A stretch of DNA of 64,000 nt, taken from NCBI GenBank assembly GCA_011033025.1, contig WFMF01000137.1:186001-250000 (forward strand), read 5' to 3'. Shown piece by piece: positions 46,837-58,284 of this stretch. This DNA is from Beroe forskalii. Its lineage: Eukaryota > Ctenophora > Nuda > Beroida > Beroidae. The position numbers and the translations under genes were made by a program. The notes beneath the pieces were generated by a model. That model had not been told where the DNA came from and did not search any database. It saw only the letters and a program-made list of their open reading frames with translations. Numbering within the stretch: position 1 is the first letter of the stretch; every line of letters starts with the position of its first letter.

Positions 46837-47400
46837 TACCTTAGGAGGTTTATTTATAACGGTTGTAATTTGGGGATTTTTCAGAAAAATCCCCATTTTT
46901 TCACCCACCATGAAATTTCGAAATGTCGTCATTATCATATGTTAACATGAGTAATGACTCGAAAAATCCCCATATTTTCAACCTACCAATTTAATCAGAA
47001 ATAGGACGAGTAGAGTGGTTGCGAACATCTTCAGTTGTGACAGTTGAAACGTCGTGTTCTTGTGATATTTCAATGAATATATCATTCATCATAGTCATAC
47101 ATTCTCAAATTTGATTGTATAAAGTAGTGTTGTAAAGTTTAAAACTTTAAACTTTACAACACTACTTTATACAATCAAATTTGAGAATGTATGACTATGA
47201 TGAATGATATATTCATTGAAATATCACAAGAACACGACGTTTTGATTGTCACAATTGAAGATGTTCGTAACCACTCTACTCGTCCTATTTCTGATTAAAT
47301 TGACGAAGAAATCCCTAATCTACACACCATTCAACCTACCAAAATTTGAAACACCGAAATTTTATCCCAAATAAATACACCTCCTAAGGTACTTAACTAT
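46837..47400. repeat. Long palindrome, inner arms about 158 bp with no spacer
   Basis: Positions 46987-47302 form an inverted repeat centred near 47144 (AAAGTTTAAAACTTTAAACTTT). The arms differ at several places (AGTTGTGACAGTTGAAACG versus the inverse of CGTTTTGATTGTCACAATTG), so it is not a simple fold-back sequencing artefact. An outer layer continues: TACCTTAGGAGGTTTATTTA near 46839 is mirrored by the AAATAAATACACCTCCTAAG word of the tandem repeats that follow. A palindromic MITE is likely. Confidence 0.8.
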
Positions 47401-48035
47401 TTTATCCCAAATAAATACACCTCCTAAGGTACTTAACTATTTTATCCCAAATAAATACACCTCCTAAGGTACTTAACTATTTTATCCCAAATAAATACAC
47501 CTCCTAAGGTACTTAACTATAAGATGAGTGGTTTGTGTAATTTTATCCCAAATAAATACACCTCCTAAGGTACTTAACTATTTTATCCCAAATAAATACA
47601 CCTCCTAAGGTACTTAACTATAAGATGAGTGGTTTGTGTAATTTTATCCCAAATAAATACACCTCCTAAGGTACTTAACTATAAGATGAGTGGTTTGTGA
47701 AATTTTATCCCAAATAAATACACCTCCTAAGGTACTTAACTATTTTATCCCAAATAAATACACCTCCTAAGGTACTTAACTATAAGATGAGTGGTTTGTG
47801 TAATTTTATCCCAAATAAATACACCTCCTAAGGTACTTAACTATAAGATGAGTGGTTTGTGTAATTTTATCCCAAATAAATACACCTCCTAAGGTACTTA
47901 ACTATAAGATGAGTGGTTTGTGTAATTTTATCCCAAATAAATACACCTCCTAAGGTACTTAACTATAAGATGAGTGGTTTGTGTAATTTTATCCCAAATA
48001 AATACACCTCCTAAGGTACTTAACTATAAGATGAT
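47361..48035 (+). repeat. Mixed 40- and 61-bp tandem repeats, about 13 copies
   Basis: The core TTTATCCCAAATAAATACAC + CTCCTAAGGTACTTAACTAT (40 bp) occurs alone or followed by AAGATGAGTGGTTTGTGTAA, giving a 61-bp unit. Short units dominate the left side and long units the right. The array ends about 65 bp before the LINE ORF1-like start, reminiscent of monomeric promoter repeats in some LINE 5' UTRs. Confidence 0.85.
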
Positions 48036-48101
48036 TGGTTTGTGTGGTCTGATGAGTCCGATCCCCTTGATCAATTTGCTTAAGACGTCTGTATAAATAC
48101 C

Positions 48102-48870
48102 ATGAGTACCCAAACAGATCCCAAAAGTAAGAAGAAAGCTGCAGCGCAACAGTCGAAGTCTGCAGCGTCTACTCCGGTCAGCAGTCCTTCTGTGGCCCCT
48201 ACCAAGGACTCTAAATTAGCAAAAAGATTCCCTCACCTCCTCAATTTTCATTGATGTTGAGCGACTTTCGGATGCCTCTAATCTTCTAGAGTACACAACT
48301 GTTCTCCAAAAGTCAGCTGCAGCTGCAATCCTCTGCCCATGTGAGATGCCTGACTGCAAGTGTCATGCCATCAAATGCACAAGATGCTTCTGGGAATGCC
48401 ACACGGAATGCTGTAACCTGAGTGGAGCCACACCCTCAGTTACAAAGAAACTGGAAAGTTAGTCTTGGTTGTGCCCTTGGTTTTACCAGCCAACAATAAC
48501 CAAACCTGGTGCGCTCCAAGGTGAACAAGATTCTTCAGTCATTGGGAGAGAAATCCCGTATTGAAGCTTGCTGTGTTGGACAGAGGAAACCCAGCAGCGG
48601 AACTGCAAGGCCTGTGAAGGTCACAACAGCTTCGTCCACAGATGCAGACCAGATACTTGTCAAGTCAAGGAAACTTGCTTTCTTAGATAAGTATAAGAAA
48701 GTGTTCATCAACCCGGACAGATCTCCAGAGGAAAGAGAACAGTGGAGCAGGCATGGATCCACGGGGGCGTGCGGGGGGCGTGCACACGCCCCCATCAGAA
48801 ATTTGGGGGCGTGCATGGGGGCGTGCAATTTAAAAAAATTAATGCTTGTGAAGAATTCAGGATGCCAAAA
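48102..48870 (+). mobile_element. LINE ORF1-like remnant with PHD-like zinc finger
   Basis: ATG at 48102 opens MSTQTDPKSKKKAAAQQSKS, a Lys/Ser-rich start that soon stops. In a shifted frame follow LCPCEMPDCKC, KCTRCFWECHTECC and later WLCPW, a Cys/His spacing like PHD fingers found in ORF1 proteins of several LINE clades. A third piece reads KYKKVFINPDRSPEEREQW (about 48690-48755), also seen in LINE ORF1-type proteins. Frames are broken several times. After 48755 the text changes to GGGGGCGTGC repeats. No reverse transcriptase follows. Confidence 0.6.
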
Positions 48871-49117
48871 ATAAACTTTTTTGAAAAATTTCATTCATTT
48901 CTTACTTCTAAAAGCATATTATTCTCAATTTCAATACCTCTGATAATGATATCTTTGTCTACTGTATACTACAGTGCACAGTAGCTGTTTTTGTTTTCTC
49001 TGTTTTGTTTCCTTTCCCTTTGGCTAGCTATAGAAATATGGTTGATCATATTATGATCAACCATATTTCTATTGAAAACAATGGCAAAACACCATTTAGT
49101 TGTCATTTCTTCGTACT
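48871..49117. other. Unassigned stretch with a 39-bp palindrome
   Basis: Positions 49032-49070 (AGAAATATGGTTGATCATA and its inverse) form a near-perfect palindrome. Otherwise nothing is recognised. Confidence 0.5.
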
Positions 49118-50065
49118 CCAGACCTCTGGCTTCTGGGGGCTGCCGCCCCCAGACCCCGGCTGCTCTTTTGATTTTATATTTATTGAGATTTTGTGCGACA
49201 GCAGCAACAGCGCTGTTGAATTGAAAAACAATGCCCAAACACTAAATTTAAGTCGCCATTTCTTTTTACTCCAGACCTCGGGCTTCTGGGGGCTGCCGCC
49301 CCCAGACCCCTGCTGCTCTTTTGATTTTATATTTATTGAGATTTTGTGCGACAGCAGCAACAGCGCTGTTGAATTGAAAAACAATGCCCAAACACTATTG
49401 AGTTGTCATTTCTTCGTACTCCAGACCTAGCTGGCTTCTGGGGGCTGCCGCCCCCAGACCCCTGCTGCTCTTTTGATTTTATATTTTTTGAGATTTTGTG
49501 CGACAGCAGCAACAGCGCTGTTGAATTGAAAAACAATGCCCAAACACTAAATTTAAGTCGCCATTTCTTTTTACTCCAGACCTCGGGCTTCTGGGGGCTG
49601 CCGCCCCCAGACCCCTGCTGCTCTTTTGATTTTATATTTATTGAGATTTTGTGCGACAGCAGCAACAGCGCTGTTGAATTGAAAAACAATGCCCAAACAC
49701 TATTGAGTTGTCATTTCTTCGTACTCCAGACCTAGCTGGCTTCTGGGGGCTGCCGCCCCCAGACCCCTGCTGCTCTTTTGATTTTATATTTTTTGAGATT
49801 TTGTGCGACAGCAGCAACAGCGCTGTTGAATTGAAAAACAATACCCAAACACTATTGAGTTGCCATTTCTTTTTACTTTAGACCTCTGGCTTCTGGGGCT
49901 GCCACCCCCAGACCCCCGCTGCTCTTTTGATTTTATATTTATTGAGATTATGTATGACAGCAACAACAGCTCTGTTGAGTTGAAAACAATGCCCAAACAC
50001 TATTCAGTTGCAATTTCTTTATACTCCAGACCTCTGGCTTCCGGGGCTGCCGCCCCCAGACCCCT
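49118..50065 (+). repeat. Satellite of about 150 bp with two-unit higher-order alternation
   Basis: CTCCAGACCT recurs at about 49118, 49271, 49421, 49574 and 49724, with weaker copies at 49877 and 50021. Adjacent units alternate between two types (CTCGGGCTTCTG with AAATTTAAGTCGCC upstream, and CTAGCTGGCTTCTG with ATTGAGTTGTC upstream), so the repeat is really about 303 bp. Each unit contains the hairpin GGGGGCTGCCGCCCCC. Frames across it are spurious. Confidence 0.88.
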
Positions 50066-50118
50066 GCTTATAATACTTTAATTATCCGTAAGTGTGTCGG
50101 GCTACTTGGATACTGCCA

Positions 50119-50508
50119 ATGTCCAATGATGATTCCTTTTTAGCAAACCGCGGAATGTGCCCCAAAAAAGAAGAGACGATTGAGTCTGAAATGTCACCCT
50201 ACTCCAGTTCTGATTTTGAGGAGTTCTTGCAGCAAGCTCAAGTCTCTGGTATTTCAACAGAGAGACAGAACGAACTTATTGCTATGGTACTTGCTGAAGA
50301 CATTCCACTTGAAGAATCACTCTTGGATATTGCCAGGGATATAATTGGGTTTTTAAACAAACACAAACGTTCCATTCTTATTCTTATGATGCTACTTGGT
50401 GTCTTTGGTTTTGTTGCTGTCTGTGAGTTCAGGGCGAGAGCAGGAAAAATGGAATTCCAGCCCTGGCAATTTGAGATGTCAGCGATTCTGAAAAGCGTCC
50501 AAATCAAG
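50119..50508 (+). CDS. Likely first coding exon of an unidentified single-pass membrane protein
   Basis: ATG at 50119 opens MSNDDSFLANRGMCPKKEET, then an acidic Ser-rich part (MSPYSSSDFEEFLQQAQVSG), a helical part (QNELIAMVLAEDIPLEESLL), basic NKHKR, a hydrophobic segment SILILMMLLGVFGFVAV (about residues 87-103), and then EFRARAGKMEFQPWQFEM. The basic residues before the hydrophobic segment suggest a type II or N-in signal anchor. The frame is open for 130 codons and ends at a good donor, ATCAAG/GTATAAG, phase 0. Codon use is mixed and the composition protein-like, unlike the satellites nearby. I do not recognise the family. The exon at 63034 may belong to the same gene. Confidence 0.6.
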
Positions 50509-51300
50509 GTATAAGTTTAAAGAGGGGGGGGGGGATCACCCATCATATTTGGGAAGAACGAATTTGAGATATACATTTTGCTATTTTGACGGTGGTCATG
50601 AGTCCATATGTCCAGAATTGCCCATGTGAGGCCTCTGAGCAAAAATTGGGCCCCAAAAAACGAAATTTATGGCCATGCAAAGTAAGGTTTTTCTTTCCTG
50701 GATGCGCTGGTGGCTGGCATCCTAGAACGAGATTTTTTCTAGATTTTGAAGTTTTGTCTTTAATTTCGAAATCCGAGGAGTTTTTGGAAAAAAGGGGTAG
50801 GGGTGGTGAAATTTTGGGGGCCTGTAATGTCCATGATTGGCCTTTGATGTCTCAAATGGACCTGTTTTGTCTCAAACGGGTCTGTGTGGTCTCATTTGGG
50901 CCTTTTTATGTCTCAAAAATGGGCCAGTGATGTATCAATTAATGTCACAAATTGGCCAGTGCTGTCTCAAATGGTCTTGTATTATCTCAAATGGGCCTGT
51001 GATGTCTCAAATAGGCCTGTTTTTTATGATCAAGTTTCTGCTAAAAAGTGGGCCTGAACGACGAAAAAATCCAGCATCCTAGGATGGGCCACTGTGGCTA
51101 CCTGAAAAGAAAAGCCTCAATGCAAAGCACACACGCCAAAGTGGCGCTGGCCTATTTTGGGCCTAAACTTACCTTTCAAAAGCATTTTTCTTCCTGGTAG
51201 ATGTCAAAATTTCCCCACTGTATCCAATTTTAACGTTTTATGTGGCCCGCTCACTTAGCTTGAAAAAAAGTGCCCATGTGCCCACATCCATCCAGGCGAA
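50509..51300. repeat. Presumed intron with degenerate ATGTCTCAAATGGGCCTGT repeats
   Basis: From about 50825 to 51030 a loose 20-30 bp unit with GTCTCAAATGGGCC recurs about nine times. The remainder is unassigned. A G10 run occurs at about 50525. Confidence 0.55.
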
Positions 51301-51650
51301 ATTTTTGAAAGTTTCACATTGAAGACTTCTAGGACCAATTAAACCACAGAATGAATCACAACAGCCCGCTGCAGGCGAAAATTTTTGGTGTTTCGGGTCC
51401 ATATCTGCCAGAATCTGCCTCTTAAGTCAATTTGTTCATAAGACCAACTAATTTATCAACAATATTTGATCACAAAAGCCCGCTACATGCGAAAATTTTT
51501 AGGGTTTTTGCATCTGAATCTGCCTCTAAAGTCAATTCGGTATTTATAATTTGATTACAACATTCCACGGCAGGAGAAAATTTTCATTTTTTCACACCTG
51601 TGGCTGTGTCTAATAGTAAGGGTCGTATGTGCCCAGAACTGTAACCAACT
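51301..51650 (+). repeat. GCAGGCGAAAATTTTTAGGG-type repeats
   Basis: Two to three degenerate units contain CCCGCTRCAGGCGAAAATTT and CATCTGAATCTGCCTCTAAA at about 51365, 51480 and 51570. Similar units in the same orientation lie at 57310-57545. Confidence 0.6.
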
Positions 51651-51954
51651 GTGAACTAAATAGTATAGTAGGTTTGAGAACGTTTTTCGGTAGTTCATAG
51701 GCCATAGATGCACCAGAAAAAACTAACCAACTTCTGAGTTGGGCAACCCCCTTTTTGGACCCCTTTTCTTTCAAAATGGGGCAAAAACTTTGAATGGCAA
51801 TATCTTAGCTTTTGATTGAGATACGAAGCCAATAAATAAACCAAACTATGCAGAATGAGCTCATTATGGGGGGTAGGGCATAGTTTCAATGTCGTAATCC
51901 CTTTAGTTTTCGAGTTATGCACGAAAAACCCCTTTTAGCCCTATGCGTATGACT

Positions 51955-52280
51955 AAAATTGCCCCTTTTCAATAAATGAGAACAGAAGATCGTAGAGACC
52001 TCAACAAGTACACTAGGGTATGCAGAATGAGCACATTATGGGGGTAGAGCATAGTTTCGATGTTGTAACCCCTTTAGTTTTAGAATTATGGACGAAAAAC
52101 CCCTTTTAAGCCCTAATGCCGTATGACTAAAATTGCCCTTTTCAATAAATGAGAACAGAAGATCGTAGAGACCTCAACAAGTACACTAGGCTATGCAGAA
52201 TGAGCACATTATGGGGGGTAGAGCATAGTTTCAATGTCGTAACCCCTTTAGTTTTCGAGTTATGGACGAAAAACCCCTTT
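51955..52280 (+). repeat. ~175-bp tandem repeats, left forward block
   Basis: The unit contains CAATAAATGAGAACAGAAGA, GATCGTAGAGACCTCAACAA, GAATGAGCACATTATGGGG and GGACGAAAAACCCC. Copies start near 51971 and 52143. It continues after the inserted element at 54150-54545 and occurs inverted at 56230-57100. Confidence 0.8.
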
Positions 52281-52283
52281 TTA

Positions 52284-54149
52284 GGGGGGGATGAAGCCCA
52301 AAAAAACCAAGCCCCACCCTACTTTTCCGATTCTTGGGCTAGGTTTTTTGGTTTTTAGGTTTTTTGGTTTTTTTTTTGGGTTACATTTATTAATTTCTAG
52401 CACCTTTCCAAACGATTTTTTAGGTTAAAATTCGATTGTTTTATGATGTCTACCATATGACTGTAGATCCACAGGAGCTTGGTATGTAGCCTAAACGACC
52501 TATGATTGTGTAAGTTACTGAATATAATTAAATATTTTCACTCATCTAATCGTTCTGAAATTGGTCCTTAACTCCTTACACTGGAGTCTGGTGGGTACTT
52601 TTTCCAGGTCAGGTTCAACGAGCTTATCCTAAGGGGTCATATTACTGTTCTAGGACCTAAATGTTTATCAAAAGCTGTTTGAACATGGTCCTTATTATAT
52701 AGAGTTATGAGCTTATCTGAGCTTCTTGTCAATTGTATTTTACGTACTTACTCAGGCTAATCCTCAGCTTTATGGCTCCAATGAGTCCTGGAAGACCTTT
52801 TTTTGGACCTAACATTCCTCCCTGCTGAACCAAGGCCAATCATATCCTAACACTACCAGACTGAGTGACCCTAACCCCTGGGTATACTTTACAGAACCTT
52901 TTCTGGCCCTTAATTTTGAGGATATTACAACTAAAGGCATATACATCACAACATTATTACCAGAAGGTGCAGCGCTAGCCCTGTATGGAGCCCTACGGTT
53001 TTCAGTTCCTTGTTTAATGAGCCATGCAGCTAGGACATCCACCACCTTCAGCCAGACAAGAGTCTTGCCTGGCTGAATGTGGTGGATGTCCTAGCTGCAT
53101 GGCTCATTAAAGACATGTAGGTTCTCTCCACTCCAGCATGGACATAAGTTGCATATTATATACCGCCAGCACACAGGAAATATTTCTTTTTGCTTTGGAG
53201 GGTAGGTGAATCAAGGGCGAAACTACACTTGGCAAACCCTTACCAACCCCAGAGAAAATTTGACTGACCTTTTCCTGATACCTATTTGACATTTCACTTA
53301 CCCCTAGCAAGAAGTTAAAACCTGAGTGACCTCCTTGCCTCTTCTGACTGCAATAGTGGTCCCTTTATGACCATTGGCGACTTCCTGCTGACCTTTGGCT
53401 GTCCCTTAATAACAGCTGAATGTATTGATTGTCCTCACTCAACTTCTTCCCTCAAAAGCCTTTTGATCCCATAGTAGCATGGCGACCCGTTGCTTAACCT
53501 TGTCTAACTCCTGGCTCCTTCTGACCATTACCTTGATATTGGACAATCATAAGTGACTGTCTCCCTGGCGACCCTTGGCTATCCTTTGAAATGGTGACTT
53601 TTCCAGTGCAAAACACCTTGTTGATCTCAGATGACACTAGTCTGATCTTTATCAGCCATGAGCAAACCAGTGAGCCCTAAGAAACCCCCTGGTTCACTAG
53701 CACTTGGCAGTTTGCAGGGCCCCTATGTCCTTATTTCAGCACTGAGTGGCCTCCTGGCCTGGTGATTCAAGTCTGACCACTATTAACCCCCTGCTGATCA
53801 TGCTGGCTGACCCTCGGCAACTCTTGAGCAGTGCTTTGCTGATAGTTCACCAAAACAATTCCTTAATGTACTGATTATGTCATATAAAACACCACAAATC
53901 ACCCAAAACATCGATAAAACTAACGAATATTGTTTGAAACTATAGTAATATCAATAACAACACATTAATAGCATCAACAACAATCCATATTGGCATGAAA
54001 AAGTCAAAATTTTTGAAAAAACCTAACCCAAAAAAAACCAAAAAAAACCAAAATACCAAAAACCCAAAAAAAACCAAGGCCCACCCTACTTTTCCGATTC
54101 TTGGGCTAGGTTTTTTTGGTTTTTTTGGTTTTTTGGGCTTCATCCCCCC
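52284..54149. mobile_element. 1.9-kb PIF/Harbinger-like element with TTA target duplication
   Basis: The left end GGGGGGGATGAAGCCCAAAA and right end TTTTGGGCTTCATCCCCCC are inverse, and TTA flanks both sides (52281-52283, 54150-54152). The insertion splits a 175-bp repeat unit at CCCCTTTTA/GCCC, so the empty site is visible in neighbouring copies. Subterminal arms contain CCGATTCTTGGGCTAGG. A TTA (TWA) duplication is characteristic of PIF/Harbinger. No transposase is seen; the body holds the CTGACC-rich text similar to 18840-20280. Confidence 0.8.
53013..53111. repeat. 99-bp hairpin with 43-bp arms
   Basis: The arms TTTAATGAGCCATGCAGC...TTCAGCCAG and its inverse differ at about one base, around a 13-bp loop (ACAAGAGTCTTGC) that is itself partly palindromic. 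It lies inside the PIF/Harbinger-like element. The near-perfect arms imply recent origin or conservation; a precursor-like RNA hairpin is possible but unproven. Confidence 0.75.
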
Positions 54150-54152
54150 TTA

Positions 54153-54545
54153 GCCCTACGCCGTGACTAAAATTGCCCCTTTTCAATAAATGAGTACAGA
54201 AGATCGTAGAGACCTCAACAAGTACACTAGGCTATGCAGAATGAGCACATTATGGGGGGTAGAGCATAGTTTCAATGTCGTAACCCCTTTTGTTTTCGAG
54301 TTAGGGACGAGAAAACCCCTCTTTAGCCCCTACGGCATTATGACTAAAATTGCCCCTTTTCAATAAATGAGTACAGAAGATCGTAGAGACCTCAACAAGT
54401 ACACTAGGCTATGCAGAATGAGCACATTATGGGGGTAGAGCATAGTTTCAATGTCGTAACCCCTTTTGTTTTCGAGTTAGGGACGAGAAACCCCTCTTTA
54501 GCCTATGCGATGACCAAAATTTCCCCTTTTCAATAAATGAGAACC
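54153..54545 (+). repeat. ~175-bp tandem repeats, continuation
   Basis: Further copies of the GATCGTAGAGACCTCAACAA unit, at about 54202 and 54379, continue the array interrupted at 52281. Confidence 0.8.
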
Positions 54546-54646
54546 GAAGATTGCAGAACTTCAGACAAATTGGACCTGGTCCTTTATTTCAACAGCACCA
54601 GGAATATCCTCAAGATTGAACTTACTTCGCCAGTGGGGTCAGTGGG

Positions 54647-54850
54647 GGTCAGTGGTGTAGTGGTACCGATTTGGGCCCAGGATCGAAAGATCCTGAGTTA
54701 GAATCCCGGCCAGCATCACTGAGCTAAGGGTGAGAGATTTTTTCGAGCCTATGCAGCCCGACGGTTCACTCAGCCGGGCGCACAGGAAACTGTGCGGAGG
54801 GGTAAATGAGGAGCTAGCCATTGCAGCGAAGTCTCGGGCAAATAAAGTAT
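54647..54850 (+). repeat. tRNA-derived SINE
   Basis: The head GGTCAGTGGTGTAGTGGTAC carries an A box. GAGTTAGAATCCC is the B box, with an anticodon-like hairpin GGATCGAAAGATCC between. The body (GAGCCTATGCAGCCCGACGG, TCAGCCGGGCGCACAGGAAA, CTGTGCGGAGGGGTAAATGA) follows, then CAAATAAAGTA. This is a pol III SINE layout. Confidence 0.75.
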
Positions 54851-56229
54851 GGATTACACTTCCTAATTAACCGTCACTTGCTTGATTACTTTGATCCTTC
54901 GATTCCTGTCATAGGCTGTACAGCTGTTGGAGAAGTAAAACCTTCAAGATGTAAAAGCAGAAGAAAACAGAGAAAAATTACGGAGCATCGCCATCAAAAA
55001 AATCTAAGTACGAAGCTAGCAGAAAATATTCATGAGGCTGACACATGAAAAATAACGACCTACTAACCGTAGAAGTCGGGACCAGAGGATATGTAGCAAA
55101 ACGGACAAACTATTTCGATAGGAAGCTTGGGCTGTGTCTTATCAGGATGGAAACAAGCTGTCAGAAAGATTCTCAAGGCTAAGAATGCAGTTCCCATTTC
55201 ATCTGGATATGCCGCAACACAGTGACCTGGGCATCGCCCATGGAGAGTACATGATGAAATCTGGTATTGCTCCCCATAACCTACCGTCCATATTTCTGGT
55301 GTCTATGGGGGCTTGTGTATGTTACGTGCACATGCTCCGGGTGTGATCTTATGCTTTGACCAGAAGAAACCCCTCGGTGGTTCTTATTTTACATAGTTCC
55401 AGTGAGAGATCGGACACCTGGCCTGTGGGCAACTCAGTCATCTACTCATTTGTATAGTGTATATTATATAGTAAAGATGAGGGATGCATTATTTGGATAC
55501 AAAGATTTATGCAGGAATGAAGCGGTGGGGGATGTGGACGTTATGGGCAACGAGCACGTCTCCCCTTTTCCTGTCCCCTGGCAAAGTAGTGTATTTTGAA
55601 ATGACAGATGGTGATGGATGAAGTTGATGTGCAAACAAGTCAGTTGTTGGTACAGTGTTTCAACCTACTGGCCAATTCATGGCCCTACTCTGGCCATAGA
55701 CATGCACCAGCCGGAAGCTGAAGGAGCATTGGAATAGGATCAGAGTTATTATTGACTTATGTGAAGCCGTTCATAGGCGTCTGTCTTAACAGTTCAACAC
55801 AAATCCAGGTTACAAGTTCATAGAGGTATGTTGCAAGTTCATAGAAATATAAGTTCATTCTCATTATTATTAAGAGTTCATTAGTTCATAGGGGTCTGTG
55901 ATACATTCATTGGGGTACGTTACAAGTTCAAAGGGGTATGCTACGAGTTCATAGGGGTATGATACGAGTTTATAGGGGTAGGTTCAAGATATTCCAACCG
56001 ATGCAATAATCGCCGTTTATCTTTCTCAGCAGTTTCAATTTTAATCGATATAATAATAGTCAAACTATATTGTATATACCTACCTTTGTACATCCTTCGT
56101 GATTCAATAAAAGGGGCTTTCAGTTTCAGAAATAACTCCGAAAACACAAAATGGGTAAGGTCATTGGAACCAAACTTTATTCCCATTAATGAGATAATGT
56201 GCTTATTTTTCTGCATAGATTAGTATAGG
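54851..56229. other. Unassigned stretch, possible exon fragments
   Basis: Protein-like pieces occur at about 54880-55040 (ending TKLAENIHEADT) and 55130-55340 (LSERFSRLRMQFPFHLDMPQ, HSDLGIAHGEYMMKSGIAP), but neither has clear splice sites and I know no family for them. From about 55820 to 55980 the word AGTTCATAGGGGTA recurs as a degenerate short tandem repeat. Confidence 0.4.
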
Positions 56230-57270
56230 CGTGTGGTTCTGTACGATCTTCATTTCTCATTTGTCATACATAAAGGGTAAAAATGTATTTTTTCTTCCAT
56301 AACCCGAAAACGAAAGGGTTTCCGACCTTGGAAGTTTAAGACTACGCTCTATCCCCCAATAATGAACTCATTCTGCATAACACAGCCTAATTGTTGAGTT
56401 CTCTACAATCCTCTGTTCTCATTTATTGAAGAGGGACAATTTTGGTCATACGCATAGGGCAAACAAAGGGTTTTTCGTCTATAACTCGAAAACAAAACGG
56501 GGTAACAACATTGAAAATATGCTCTACCCCCATAAAGTGTTCATTCTGCATAACGTTGAGTACTTGTTGAGTTCTCTACGACCTTCTGTTCTTATTTATT
56601 GACACGGGGTAATTTAGGTCAATGCGTAGGGCTAAAAAGGGGTTTTTCGTCCATAACTCGAAAACTAAAGGAGTAACGACATTGAAACAATGCTCTACCC
56701 CCCATAATTCGCTCATTCTGCATACCCTAGTGCACTTGTTGAGGTCTCTACGATCTTCTGTTCTCATCTATTGAAAGGGGGCAATTTTAGTCATACGCTG
56801 AGGGCTAAAAAGGGTTTTTCGTCCATAACTCGAAAACTAAAGGGGTTACGACATCGAAACTATGCTCTACCCCCATAATGTGCTCATTCTGCATACCCTA
56901 GTGTACTTGTTGAGGTCTCTACGATCTTCTGTTCTCATTTATTGAAAAGGGCAATTTGGTCATACGCGTGAGGGCTAAAACGGGTTTTTCGTGCATAACT
57001 CGAAAACTAAAGGGATTACGACATTGAAACTATGCCCTACCCCCCATAATGAGCTCATTCTGCATAGTTTGGTTTTATTTATTGGCTTCGTATCTCAATC
57101 AGAAGCTGAGATATTGCCATTCAAAGTTTTTGCCCCATTTTGAAAGAAAGGGGTCCAAAAGGGGTTGCCCAACTCAAGTTGGTTAGTTTTTTCTGGTGCA
57201 TCTATGGCCTATGAACTACCGAAAAACGTTCTCAAACCTACTATACTATTTAGTTCACAGGGGGTTACAG
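56230..57270 (-). repeat. ~175-bp repeats, inverted block
   Basis: The same unit as 51955-52280 but reversed (TTGTTGAGGTCTCTACGATC, TTCTGTTCTCATTTATTGA, CGTCCATAACTCGAAAACTA). About five copies are followed by the inverse of 51650-51950 (GGTTAGTTTTTTCTGGTGCA). With the left blocks this forms a large inverted repeat centred near 54500. Confidence 0.8.
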
Positions 57271-57545
57271 TCAGACCCTTACTATAAGACCAATTTATCA
57301 ACAAACTTTGATCGCAACAGCCAGCTGCAGGCGAAAATTTTTAGGGTTTTCGCATCTGAATCTGCCTCTAAAGTCAATTTGGTCATAAGACCAACTTATT
57401 AAATTAACCAAATTTGATCACAACAGCCCGCCGCAGGCGGAAATTTTTAGGAATTTTTGCATCTGAATCTGCCTCTAAATTCAATTCGGTTATGATAATT
57501 TGATAATTTGCGGCAGACTGTTTAATTTAACAATCTGCCGCAGGT
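57271..57545 (+). repeat. GCAGGCGAAAATTTTTAGGG-type repeats, second site
   Basis: Direct-orientation relatives of 51301-51650, with CATCTGAATCTGCCTCTAAA at about 57352 and 57459. Confidence 0.6.
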
Positions 57546-57559
57546 GAATATTTTCAATG

Positions 57560-57960
57560 TTTCTTACTCAACTGGGAAGATTTCCTACCACTGGGAAGAT
57601 TTCTTACCACTGGGAAGATTTCCGGTCACTGGGAAGATTTCTTACCACCGGGAAGATTTCCTACCACTGGGAAGATTTCCTACCACTAGGAAGATTTCCT
57701 ACCACTGGGAAGATTTCCTTCAAATGGGAAGATTTCCTACCACTGGGAAGATTTCTTACCACTGGGAAGATTTCCGGTCACTGGGAAGATTTCTTACCAC
57801 TGGGAAGATTTCCTACCGCTGGGAAGATTTCCTACCACTGAGAAGATTTCCTACCACTGGGAAGATTTCCTACCAATGGGAAGATTTCTTACCACTGCGA
57901 AGATTTCCAACCACTGGGAAGATTTCCTACCACTGGGAAGATTTCCTATTACTGGGAAAA
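57560..57960 (+). repeat. 20-bp minisatellite, about 19-20 copies
   Basis: The unit CTGGGAAGATTTCCTACCA repeats with variants (TTCTTACCA, TTCCGGTCA). Since 20 is not a multiple of three, all frames give the same 20-residue cycle, such as WEDFLPLGRFPTTGKISYH. Confidence 0.9.
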
Positions 57961-58284
57961 TTCCTGAAAAAAAACTACTGGAAAATAACTGAAAAGTACC
58001 AGACTTGATCTTGGGAAGATTCCAATGAAAATTTTCGAAAAATCTCGATTTTTGAAAAATTTCCTGGTAAATCAAAAAAATTTCCCGGTAGTCACGACTA
58101 CCCGGACTACCAACTTACCAACTTTTGAAAGGTAAGGGCCTAAAGGTGGCCATTATAGCCACATTTTTGGAGATATGAGCTTCAAACTTGTTTTGCCCAT
58201 CATATACTCATATAGGACACAATCGATAGGCAAACCAATTTGAAAGTGAATTGGACCTTATTTGGCCATTTTAGCCCATATACT

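Noticed and set aside
46987-47302. Assembly or library fold-back artefact
   Set aside because: The two arms differ at several positions, which a simple fold-back copy would not show.
48047-48085. Possible hammerhead ribozyme (GTCTGATGAGTCC)
   Set aside because: The CTGATGA core is present, but no stem II partner followed by GAAA was found downstream.
55134-55346. Candidate gene with MQFPFHLDMPQHSDLG
   Set aside because: There are no convincing splice sites or recognisable family; left as an unassigned stretch.
57544-58008. Frame with WEDFLPLGRFPTTGKISYH repeats
   Set aside because: This comes from a 20-bp minisatellite in which all frames are equivalent.
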